64,000 nucleotides of DNA, taken from the NCBI GenBank assembly GCA_004963905.1, contig SUGL01000006.1:62001-126000 (forward strand). The letters are read 5' to 3'. Shown piece by piece: positions 44,792-53,146 of this stretch. This stretch comes from Mesorhizobium sp. Its GTDB lineage: Bacteria; Pseudomonadota; Alphaproteobacteria; Rhizobiales; Rhizobiaceae. A program made the position numbers and the translations under genes. Each line of letters begins with the position of its first letter. The first letter of the stretch is position 1. Below the pieces are notes generated by a model. That model was not told where the DNA came from and ran no database searches. It saw only the letters and a program-made list of their open reading frames with translations.

Positions 44792-45970
44792 ATGATCGAA
44801 TTGCCGTTTGCCCGCGACGAATACGAGCAGCGGCTTCGCAAGATCCGCAGCGAAATGTCGAAGCGTGGCCTCGAACTCCTGATCGTCAACGACGTCGCCA
44901 ACCAGCACTACATCACCGGCTATGACGGCTGGTCGTTCTACACGCCGCAGGTGGTGCTGGTTCCGACCGAGGATGCCGAACCGGTCTGGATCGGCCGCGC
45001 CATGGATGCGGCAGGCGGTCTTCTGACGGCATGGATGAAGCCTGAGAATGTGGTCGGTTTCCCGGAAGACCATGTTCAACGGGCCGACCGCCACCCGATG
45101 GACTGGATCGCGGGCTGGATCGTCGCCAAAGGCTGGGGAAACAGGCATATCGGCATCGAACTCGAAGCCTATTATTTCTCCCCGAAAGGGCATGCCCGGC
45201 TTGTCGCCGGGCTTCCCAACGCAAAATGGCACGATGCCGATCTCCTGGTGAACTGGATCCGCGCGGTCAAATCCGCGCCCGAGATCGCCTATCTGCGCAA
45301 GGCCTCGACGCTCGCCGAAGCCGCCGTCGCGCGGGCCTTCGAAGTCATTGCGCCGGGCGTGCGCGAATGCGACGCCATTGCCTCGATCCAGGCGGCGCAG
45401 ATCGCCGGCAGCCCGGACTTTGCAGGCGATATCACCGCCCTTCCGCCAACGATCCTGGGCGGCGAGAATGCTTCGGCCCCCCACATCATGTGGAGCGACA
45501 GGCGGTTCGGAGACAACGAGACGATTGCGCTGGAACTCGCCGGCGTCTGCCGGCGCTACGCGGCCGGGCTGGCGAGAACGATGCAGCTAGGGAAAACGCC
45601 GACGCGTGTCTCGGACACCGCGAAGGCGGTGATCGAGGGCATGGATGCGGTGCTCGACGCGATCAGGCCGGGAACATCGGCCGAAGCGGTCGAGGCTGCA
45701 TGGCGCAAGGTCATCCAACGCCATGGGCTGAAGAAGGAATCGCGCATCGGCTATTCCATCGGCGTTGCCTATCCGCCGGATTGGGGCGAACACACGATCA
45801 GCCTCAGGCCGGGCGACAAGACCCTGCTTGCGCCCGGCAACGTCGTTCATTCCATCCTCGGCATGTGGATGGATGGCTGGGGCATCGAGATCAGCGAGAC
45901 CATCCTGGTGACCGAAACCGGCTGTGAGACCCTGACCAAGTTTCCGCGAGAGATCCATGTCAAATCCTGA
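44792..45970 (+). CDS. doeA: Ectoine hydrolase-like M24 family protein
   Basis: The 392-residue protein has the creatinase/prolidase layout: an N-terminal domain with NQHYITGYDGWSFYTPQVV and a C-terminal pita-bread domain from about residue 170. The TGYDGWSFY block and the PENVVGFPEDHVQ segment match ectoine hydrolase DoeA, which opens ectoine to N-acetyl-diaminobutyrate. The usual metal-binding aspartates of M24 peptidases are not seen in the LELAGVCRRYAAGLART region, as in creatinase-like members. It lacks adjacent doeB, doeC or regulator genes. The function is inferred. Confidence 0.75.
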   Translation: MIELPFARDEYEQRLRKIRSEMSKRGLELLIVNDVANQHYITGYDGWSFYTPQVVLVPTEDAEPVWIGRAMDAAGGLLTAWMKPENVVGFPEDHVQRADRHPMDWIAGWIVAKGWGNRHIGIELEAYYFSPKGHARLVAGLPNAKWHDADLLVNWIRAVKSAPEIAYLRKASTLAEAAVARAFEVIAPGVRECDAIASIQAAQIAGSPDFAGDITALPPTILGGENASAPHIMWSDRRFGDNETIALELAGVCRRYAAGLARTMQLGKTPTRVSDTAKAVIEGMDAVLDAIRPGTSAEAVEAAWRKVIQRHGLKKESRIGYSIGVAYPPDWGEHTISLRPGDKTLLAPGNVVHSILGMWMDGWGIEISETILVTETGCETLTKFPREIHVKS

Positions 45971-46088
45971 GGGCGAGGCGATGGCAGGCCCTGCCGGCAG
46001 CGCCGCTGCGGCCAATATCGACGCCTGCATTCTGGACAAGGCGAACACCGGCTCGATCACCGTTCTGCACGGACCGGCCGGTATCTGA
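45957..46088 (+). CDS. Short overlapping reading frame after doeA
   Basis: A 43-residue frame starts at ATG 45957, overlapping the last 14 bases of doeA in another frame (the normal arrangement for a coupled downstream gene), and stops at 46086-46088. The sequence (AANIDACILDKANTGSI) looks protein-like but is unrecognised. It may be the 5' end of a deleted second ectoine or other gene. Confidence 0.25.
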   Translation: MSNPEGEAMAGPAGSAAAANIDACILDKANTGSITVLHGPAGI

Positions 46089-46164
46089 CGGCCTAGTCAA
46101 TTCGCGGCGTCTGTGGCAGCCGTGCTGCGAATAGTTCCGAAGGGGCGCGGTGACAGGACGTGCG

Positions 46165-47439
46165 CTAAAGATACTGCGCGACCTTCTTGCCGACGGCGAG
46201 GAAGCGCAGCGGGTCGACCGCCTCGCCGTTGTGGCGCACTTCGTAGTGGAGATGCGGGCCGGTCGAGCGGCCGCTGCTGCCGGTCTTGCCGATCACGTCG
46301 CCGGCCGCGAGCTTCTGACCGACGGTGACGTCGATTTCGCTGAGATGGCCATAGCGGGTGGAGAAACCGTTGCCGTGGTCGACCTCGATCATGCGGCCGT
46401 AGCCGCCGTTCCAGCCGGCCTTGGTGACGACGCCGGCGGCCGTGACCTTGGCCGGCATGCCGATCGGCGCCCTGAAATCCATTCCCGTATGCAAGGCGGC
46501 CGTGCCGAGGATCGGGTCGGTGCGCACGCCGAACGGACTGGTGACGGCGCGACCTGGGGCGGGATTGGTCAGCGGCAGCTTGCGCGCCTCTTTCTTGACT
46601 TGATCAAGCGCATCAAGAGCTTCGTCCAACTCCTTGACCTTGCTGTCGAAGATCATCGAGGAATCGAGCGGCACCAGCGGCCCGCCGACATCGTTCTTGT
46701 CGAGCTCGGCGTCGACCGGCAGGCCTGCCGCTTGCAATGCCTGCGAGATCGCATCCGCGTTCCTGTAGGCATTGTCGGCGAGCGTGGTGATGCGGGTAAG
46801 CTGCTGGCTCTCGATGGCCTTGAGCGACGCGTTGATCGACACGAACAGCTTGTCGGCTCTATCCGCGGCGGTTTCGTTGTCGAGCGGATCGGAGCGTGTC
46901 GACCACAGCGAGAAGGGCCTGGTGTCGCCGGCGCTCAGGCTAGCGACGGAGTAGGTCGGGGCCTGCGAAAGGCTGCCGGTGATTTCGGCATCGGGCTTCG
47001 CCGGCGCATCGCTTGCGGCGGGCACGTCGCCGACCTCGTTTTCGGCACGTTCGAGAATCGGTCCCAACCGGCCATGGCGCTGGCTGAGCTGGGTTTGCCT
47101 GGCCAGCAGCTCGCTGACCTTGGTTTCCATGAGTTGCTGGTCGAGAAGCTGGCGGCTGGTGATGCGGTCGACCTGAGCGCGAAGTGCCGAGATGCGGTCC
47201 TCATAGGCCTGCTGCATCCGCGCCTGCCTGGCGGTCGTGGCGCCGATCAGGTCGTCGCGCAGCACCAGATAGGAGGTTGCGAGCAGGTAGCCGATGGCGA
47301 TCGCCGCAAGCGCCGATCCGATGAACGCGGCGAGCCAGGGGCGGATGGTGAAATGCCTGATCTCGTTGCCCCGGGCGATGATGACCGTGTGGGGCTCCTT
47401 GCGCCTGCCGAAGACCGTTGACTGACCGTTTGGTTTCAC
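46165..47439 (-). CDS. M23 family peptidoglycan endopeptidase (RgsM-like)
   Basis: The 424-residue protein has one N-terminal membrane segment (about residues 33-55), a coiled-coil region (about 65-140, and 200-285), and a C-terminal M23/LytM domain with HTGMDF (His, Asp ligands) and HLHYE (His). All zinc ligands are present, so it should be an active DD-endopeptidase in the periplasm. Rhizobial relatives (RgsM) support polar growth by opening new peptidoglycan. It is monocistronic. Confidence 0.9.
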   Translation of the reverse strand: MKPNGQSTVFGRRKEPHTVIIARGNEIRHFTIRPWLAAFIGSALAAIAIGYLLATSYLVLRDDLIGATTARQARMQQAYEDRISALRAQVDRITSRQLLDQQLMETKVSELLARQTQLSQRHGRLGPILERAENEVGDVPAASDAPAKPDAEITGSLSQAPTYSVASLSAGDTRPFSLWSTRSDPLDNETAADRADKLFVSINASLKAIESQQLTRITTLADNAYRNADAISQALQAAGLPVDAELDKNDVGGPLVPLDSSMIFDSKVKELDEALDALDQVKKEARKLPLTNPAPGRAVTSPFGVRTDPILGTAALHTGMDFRAPIGMPAKVTAAGVVTKAGWNGGYGRMIEVDHGNGFSTRYGHLSEIDVTVGQKLAAGDVIGKTGSSGRSTGPHLHYEVRHNGEAVDPLRFLAVGKKVAQYL

Positions 47440-47605
47440 GGGACCGAGCTCTCATTACGACTCCAACGACAGCCCGGGATTACACATTATTAGGGTTAAC
47501 AAAGCTTTGCTGGCGGCAATGCGCCCGTAACCAATTCCCGCATTGCGGGTGATGGATTGCGGCAGGGAAGGCCAGCAAAAATCGGGGAAGCTGTGGTCTC
47601 CCGCT

Positions 47606-48073
47606 TCAGAGCGCGCGCACTGCCGCCAGCACCTCTTCGGCATGGCCCTTGACCCGCACCTGCCGCCAGATGCGGACGATCCGTCCGTCCTTGCCGATCA
47701 GAAAGGTCGCGCGCTCGACGCCCATGTATTTGCGGCCATACATCGTCTTCTCGACCCACAGATGATAGGCCTCGATCACCTTGCGCTCCTCGTCGGCGAC
47801 GAGATCGACGGTGAGATCGTATTTTGCCTTGAATTTGTCGTGTTTTTTTACGCTATCGGGAGACAGTCCGATCACCACGGCGCCGGCCTTCTCGAATTCC
47901 GGCTTCAGCTGCGAGAAGCCGATCGCCTCATTGGTGCAACTTGTGGTGTCGTCCTGCGGATAGAAGTAGAGTACGACGGGCTTTCCCCGGAATGCGGCGA
48001 GGCTGAGGGAGCCGCCGCCGTCGCGTGGAAGATCGAACTGCGGCGCGACGTCGCCCACTTCGAGATCAGCCAT
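47606..48073 (-). CDS. bcp: Bcp/PrxQ-type peroxiredoxin, single-cysteine
   Basis: The 155-residue thiol peroxidase reduces hydrogen and organic peroxides. The peroxidatic Cys46 lies in PQDDTTSCTNEA, fitting the P-x3-T-x2-C rule. It is the only cysteine in the protein, so the resolving Cys at +5 of E. coli Bcp is missing; it must use an external thiol. The usual TPGCT is here TTSCT. The start at 48073 (MADLEVGDVAP) fits the family. Confidence 0.9.
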   Translation of the reverse strand: MADLEVGDVAPQFDLPRDGGGSLSLAAFRGKPVVLYFYPQDDTTSCTNEAIGFSQLKPEFEKAGAVVIGLSPDSVKKHDKFKAKYDLTVDLVADEERKVIEAYHLWVEKTMYGRKYMGVERATFLIGKDGRIVRIWRQVRVKGHAEEVLAAVRAL

Positions 48074-48170
48074 ATCGATGCCCTTGTCCGAGGTTACGCG
48101 CGGATCGGGCATCGATATAACGTGAAGCGGGGATTCGTCCACGACGAGTTCGTTTACAACGGAATATTGC

Positions 48171-51100
48171 TTGGATCAGGAGCAACCGCAGCACGAGAAG
48201 ATCAGGTTCAGGCGTGACGAGATCACCGACCTGGGGATGTTTCCGTCCGCGTGCAGCGTGCCGCCGCTCGGTCGCGCCCTGGTGCACCGCCGTTTCCGCA
48301 TCATCGGCCGGGTGTTTGCGGGGCTCTGTGCTCTGGTGCTTCTGGCGGCGGCCGGTGTCTATGTGCTTGGCACGTCAGGCATCGGCACGGAGCGGCTTCG
48401 CGCCGAAGCCGAGACGGCCATCGAGAAGCTCGCGGGCGTCGATGTCAACGTCACCGTCGGACCGGCGCGGCTGACGCTCGACGGGTCGAGCTTCATCGCC
48501 CTGCAGGTCAGCGACGTCAGCCTGAAGACGGCCGACGGCAAGCCGATGGCCGATGTCGGGCGCGTGCGCTTCGGCATGCGCCTGCTGCCGCTATTGTCCG
48601 GCGAGGTCCGGCTGACCAGCGCCCGGTTTTCCGATGCCCGCATCATGGTCGCTGCGATGCCTTCCGGCGGCGGCGACTGGACGGCGGCGTTGCGCAATGA
48701 GGACGGTCTCGTCGATCCGGAGAAAGTGTCGGCGGCGGTGTTTTCCGGCGTCAACGAAGCCCTGGACGCGGTGCGTGAGGATTCGATGCGCCAGATCGAC
48801 CTCCGCAATGTCGAATTCGAATTGCCGGCGGGCGGATCGGTCAAGCGCGTGACCGTCGCCGAGGCCACGGTCGCGCAGACCGGTACCGGCAGCATGGAAC
48901 TCTCATCCGATGCCGACGTCGACGGCAGGCATGTCAGCCTGACGGCTTCCGCCGCACGTCATCCGAGCGCCAGGCGGATCGCATCGTTGGACGCCAGCCT
49001 CGAGGTGGTGGACGCCAGCGGAACCCCGGTCGGGGGAAGCTCGAGCGGCGGAAACTCCGCCGCGCCCCCTGACAAGCCCCAGGGCGGCAAGCTTGGTTCG
49101 ATTGCGCTGAAGCTTTCGGGCGCCGAAGCGTCCGGCGAAACGCCATCGCGGCTGGCGGCCTCGCTATCGCTCGGCGGCTCGGTGCTCGATCTCGGCTCGC
49201 GCGGGCTGCTGCCGGCCGACGTCGATGCCAATGCCACGCTTGTAGCGGGGTCGAACAAGATCTCGATCGACAGGCTGCTGCTCAAGACCGGCCGCTCGAC
49301 ATTCGATTTCTCCGGCTCGATCGGGCCGAAGCCGGCTGTCGCGGGCGAGGAACCGTCCTACCGCTACGACCTTGTCAGCGACGGCTCGACGCTCGCGCCG
49401 TCGGAATCGCCGGAGCCTGCGCTTCAGTTCCTCGCCCGCATCGCCGGCGTCTACCAGACCAAGAGCCGCAAGCTCGTCGCCGAGCAGATCGGCGTCCGCT
49501 CCGGAGGCTCAAGCGAGGTGCTGGGCACCGCTTCGCTTGCCTTCATCGACAATGGTCCGCCGGGTGTGTCGCTGTCGCTCAACGTCCACGACATGCCGGT
49601 CTCGCATGTGAAGCAGCTGTGGCCCTGGTTCTCCGCCCGCAACGCGCGGCTTTGGGTGCTGGACAATTTGTTCGGCGGCCGCGTGGTCGACGCCAATTTG
49701 CAGTTCCAGGTCGTGCCGGGGCGGCTCGGCAACGGCGTTCCGCTTTCCGGCGACGAGGTGTTCGGCCGCTTCCAGGTAGAGGGCTCGCGCTTCGACACGG
49801 CGGGCCGCATCCCGCCGATCCGCGACGCGGTCGGCGTCGTCGCCTTCCACGGCAACGACGTCGATATCAGCCTGTCTTCCGGCAGCGTCTACATGCCGAG
49901 CGGCCGCACCGTGGCGGCAAGCGGCGGCACGCTGACGGTGAAGCAGGCGAATGTCTCGCCGGTCATCGGCGCGCTCGACATCGACGTCGCCGGCGAAGCG
50001 CCGGCAATCGCCGAGCTCGCCTCTTACGAGCCGATCAACGCCATGCGCCATGTCGGCCTCGTGCCGGAGGATTTGAGCGGTACCGTCACCGGGCATGTGC
50101 GGGCCGATATTCCGCTGACTTCCGGCATCGACACATCGAGACTCGACTGGTTGGTCGCGCTGGACTACCAGGACCTTTCTTTAGCCAAGCCGTTCGAGGA
50201 CCAGACTGTCACCGAGGCCGACGGCTCGATCACCGTCGGCCCCGACCGTGCGGTGATATCGGCCAAGGCGAAGCTGAACGGCATTCCGGCTGAACTCGAT
50301 CTGGTCGAGCCGCTCGAGGACAAGGGGCCGCCGCGCAGCCGCAAGGTCGCGCTGGTGCTCGACGACAAAACCCGCGACGCAACGATGCCCGGCCTGTCGC
50401 CGCTGCTTTCAGGCACCGTCAAAGTGGCGATCGACAAGAGCGGCGAGGGCAGCCAGAGCGTCGAGGCCGACCTGACCAGCGCCAAGCTCGACATTCCCTG
50501 GGTCGGTTGGAGCAAGGGGGCAGGCATTCCGGCCAAGGCCACCTTCACGATGGCAAAGTCCGGCAACACCACCACGCTGTCGGATTTCGCGCTCGACGGA
50601 AAGAGCTTTTCGGTCGACGGCGATGTGACGCTGGTCAATGGGGCGCTGTCCTCGGCTCGCTTCAGCAAGGTCGCGCTCAACCGGGGCGACGACGTCGCAG
50701 TCTCGGTGAAGCGATCGGGCAAGAGCTACGCCGTCGATGTCAGCGGCGAGTCCCTCGATGCCCGTTCGCTGATCAAGCAGTTCACCTCCGATGTCGACAC
50801 GGCCACGAAAGGCGCCGGCGCCGACGCGATTTCGGTCAGCGCCGACGTGAAATCGCTGACCGGCTTCCACGACGAGGTGCTGTCGAACCTGAAACTGGAC
50901 TACAGCGGCGCCGGCTCCCGGGTGAACGGTCTCGATGTCAGCGCGACGGCGAGTTCTGGTGCGGCGATCACCGTCAGGAACACCACCGGCGACGGCGGCC
51001 GGTCGCTGAGGATGAAGTCGGCCGATGCCGGTGCGATCCTGCGGTTCCTCAACATCTACGAGCATATGGAGGGTGGGGCGATCACGCTGTCGCTCGCGGG

Positions 51101-51596
51101 CGCCGCCGACGGGCCGATGAAGGGGCAGGTCGATGCCAGCAATTTCTACGTCGTCAACGAACCGAAGCTCGCTTCGATCGTGTCGACGAAGCCTGCTGGC
51201 GATACGCGGAGCCTCAACCAGGCGGTGAAGGCCGACATCGACACATCAAGGGTGCAGTTCGAGCGCGGCTTTGCCGAGATCGACAAGGGCTCGGGTTATC
51301 TGAGGCTCGCAAACGGCCTGCTGCGCGGCCCGCGTATCGGCACGACTTTCCAAGGCACGCTCTACGACCAGGACAACAACATGGACATGACCGGCACCTT
51401 CATGCCGGTCTACGGGCTGAACCGCATCTTCGGCGAATTGCCGCTGTTCGGCCCGCTGCTCGGCAATGGCCGCGACCGCGGCCTGATCGGCGTCACCTAC
51501 CGGCTGCGCGGCAACGCCAACAAGCCGACCCTCAACATCAATCCGCTGTCCGTGGTGGCTCCCGGAATATTCCGCTCGATCTTCGAGTACCGGTAG
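48171..51596 (+). CDS. AsmA/YhdP-like large envelope protein
   Basis: The 1141-residue protein has a cytoplasmic N terminus, one membrane segment at about residues 43-67 and a long periplasmic beta-rich chain ending in an AsmA-like C-terminal domain (GSGYLRLANGLLRGPRIGTTFQGTL...FGPLLGNG). This is the layout of YhdP/TamB-type proteins proposed to carry phospholipids between the membranes. The likely start is the TTG at 48171 with GGA about ten bases upstream; an ATG at 48237 is the alternative and still precedes the membrane segment. Ends one codon into the gap before tyrS, which is convergent. Confidence 0.85.
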   Translation: MDQEQPQHEKIRFRRDEITDLGMFPSACSVPPLGRALVHRRFRIIGRVFAGLCALVLLAAAGVYVLGTSGIGTERLRAEAETAIEKLAGVDVNVTVGPARLTLDGSSFIALQVSDVSLKTADGKPMADVGRVRFGMRLLPLLSGEVRLTSARFSDARIMVAAMPSGGGDWTAALRNEDGLVDPEKVSAAVFSGVNEALDAVREDSMRQIDLRNVEFELPAGGSVKRVTVAEATVAQTGTGSMELSSDADVDGRHVSLTASAARHPSARRIASLDASLEVVDASGTPVGGSSSGGNSAAPPDKPQGGKLGSIALKLSGAEASGETPSRLAASLSLGGSVLDLGSRGLLPADVDANATLVAGSNKISIDRLLLKTGRSTFDFSGSIGPKPAVAGEEPSYRYDLVSDGSTLAPSESPEPALQFLARIAGVYQTKSRKLVAEQIGVRSGGSSEVLGTASLAFIDNGPPGVSLSLNVHDMPVSHVKQLWPWFSARNARLWVLDNLFGGRVVDANLQFQVVPGRLGNGVPLSGDEVFGRFQVEGSRFDTAGRIPPIRDAVGVVAFHGNDVDISLSSGSVYMPSGRTVAASGGTLTVKQANVSPVIGALDIDVAGEAPAIAELASYEPINAMRHVGLVPEDLSGTVTGHVRADIPLTSGIDTSRLDWLVALDYQDLSLAKPFEDQTVTEADGSITVGPDRAVISAKAKLNGIPAELDLVEPLEDKGPPRSRKVALVLDDKTRDATMPGLSPLLSGTVKVAIDKSGEGSQSVEADLTSAKLDIPWVGWSKGAGIPAKATFTMAKSGNTTTLSDFALDGKSFSVDGDVTLVNGALSSARFSKVALNRGDDVAVSVKRSGKSYAVDVSGESLDARSLIKQFTSDVDTATKGAGADAISVSADVKSLTGFHDEVLSNLKLDYSGAGSRVNGLDVSATASSGAAITVRNTTGDGGRSLRMKSADAGAILRFLNIYEHMEGGAITLSLAGAADGPMKGQVDASNFYVVNEPKLASIVSTKPAGDTRSLNQAVKADIDTSRVQFERGFAEIDKGSGYLRLANGLLRGPRIGTTFQGTLYDQDNNMDMTGTFMPVYGLNRIFGELPLFGPLLGNGRDRGLIGVTYRLRGNANKPTLNINPLSVVAPGIFRSIFEYR

Positions 51597-51603
51597 CCGG
51601 CGC

Positions 51604-52857
51604 TTATGCCGCTCGCACCAGGACGTGCTTCTTCCTGCCGAGCGAGAGCTTTGCGACACCCTCGGCACCCAGATCCTGAAGCGTCACCATGCGCCGGTCG
51701 TCGGTCACCGGCTGGTCGTTGAGGCGCACGGCGCCGCCCTGGATGTGTCGCCGCGCCTCGCCATTGGAAGCAGCGAGCCCTGCGGTCACGAATAGCGACA
51801 AGATGCCGATACCGGCCTCGAGATCGGCCTCGGCCACCTCGACGCTGGGCAGCGTGTCGGCGAGCGCGCCTTCCTCGAAAGTCTTGCGCGCGGTTTCGCT
51901 CGCCGTCTCGGCCGCCTCGCGGCCATGCAGCATGGCGGTGATCTCGGTGGCGAGGATCTTCTTCGCCTCGTTGATCTCCGAGCCGCCGAGCTTTTCGAGC
52001 CGCGCCACCTCGTCGAGCGGCAGCGTCGTGTAGAGCTTCAGGAAGCGGCCGACATCCGCGTCCTCGGTGTTGCGCCAGTACTGCCAGAACTCGTAAGGGC
52101 TCAGCATATCCGCATCGAGCCAGACGGCGCCCGAGGCCGACTTGCCCATCTTGGCGCCGGACGAGGTGGTAAGCAGCGGCGTGGTCATCGCAAACAGCTG
52201 CACGCCTTCCATGCGATGTCCAAGATCGATGCCGTTGACGATGTTGCCCCACTGGTCGGAGCCGCCCATCTGCAGCCTGCAGCCGACGCGCTTGTAGAGC
52301 TCGACGAAGTCGTAAGCCTGCAGGATCATGTAGTTAAATTCCAGGAAGGACAGCGACTGCTCGCGGTCGAGCCTGAGCTTCACGGAATCGAAGGCGAGCA
52401 TGCGGTTGACGGAGAAATGCCGGCCGACATCGCGCAGGAAATTGACGTAGTTGATCTCCATCAGCCAGTCGGCGTTGTTGACCATGACCGCGTCGCCGGC
52501 GCCGCTGCCGAATTTGAGGTAAGGCGCGAAATTGCGGCGGATGCCGACGAGATTGTCCTCGATGTCCTGCGGCGTCAGCAGCTTGCGCGCCTCGTCCTTG
52601 AAGGAAGGGTCGCCGATCATCGAGGTGCCGCCGCCCATCAGCGCGATCGGCCGATGGCCGGTCTGCTGCAGCCAGTGCAGCATCATGATCTGGATCAGCG
52701 ATCCGGCGTGCAGGCTCTTCGCCGTCGCGTCGAAGCCGATATAGGCGCTCACCGTTTCCTGGGCGAAAAGCTGGTCGAGGCCGGTTTCATCCGAAATCTG
52801 GTGGATGAAGCCGCGCTCGCTCATGATGCGCAGGAAATCGGACTTGAAGGCGGACAT
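51604..52857 (-). CDS. tyrS: Tyrosine--tRNA ligase
   Basis: The 417-residue class I synthetase charges tRNA-Tyr. The HIGH-like motif is LHAGSL, the KMSKS-like motif is KMGKS, and the tyrosine-specific residues lie in YIGFDATA and the GGSDQWGNI motif. The C-terminal S4 RNA-binding domain is seen in [16 protein letters not shown]. The start at 52857 has GGGAAG; the frame extends further without support. It is convergent with the AsmA-like gene. Confidence 0.96.
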   Translation of the reverse strand: MSAFKSDFLRIMSERGFIHQISDETGLDQLFAQETVSAYIGFDATAKSLHAGSLIQIMMLHWLQQTGHRPIALMGGGTSMIGDPSFKDEARKLLTPQDIEDNLVGIRRNFAPYLKFGSGAGDAVMVNNADWLMEINYVNFLRDVGRHFSVNRMLAFDSVKLRLDREQSLSFLEFNYMILQAYDFVELYKRVGCRLQMGGSDQWGNIVNGIDLGHRMEGVQLFAMTTPLLTTSSGAKMGKSASGAVWLDADMLSPYEFWQYWRNTEDADVGRFLKLYTTLPLDEVARLEKLGGSEINEAKKILATEITAMLHGREAAETASETARKTFEEGALADTLPSVEVAEADLEAGIGILSLFVTAGLAASNGEARRHIQGGAVRLNDQPVTDDRRMVTLQDLGAEGVAKLSLGRKKHVLVRAA

Positions 52858-52922
52858 GTTTTCTTCCCGAAGATCGCCCGGCAACCGGCCGAGCCTGACG
52901 TGAAGGGGCGCGTTTAGCATCA

Positions 52923-53025
52923 GCGGGCGATCAGCAAAAGTGGTTTCCGGTTTTGTGCTCGATCGCCCGCCACTGAAATTGCGCGATCAGAAAAGTGGTT
53001 TCCGGTTTTGCGCTCGATCGCCCGC
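52923..53025. repeat. Tandem pair of rhizobial palindromes
   Basis: Two copies of an approximately 45-bp unit share the core AAAAGTGGTTTCCGGTTTTG. The first (52923-52970) is bounded by a perfect ten-base inverted repeat GCGGGCGATC/GATCGCCCGC. The second (52981-53025) is separated by ten bases and ends in the same GATCGCCCGC. They lie between tyrS and the glycosyltransferase gene. Confidence 0.75.
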
Positions 53026-53146
53026 AATGCCGCGCGTCCTTGCTTCGCCCGGCTTGCTGGCGTAATGAGGCGCCCGCGCAAGGGCAGCACGGCCCGACGC
53101 GCCGCGACGGGGCCATCCCGCAATCTCAGATCGGACAGCTCCCGCG

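Noticed and set aside
52923..53025. A CRISPR array
   Set aside because: Only two units, palindromic ends, no variable spacers of regular length and no cas genes.
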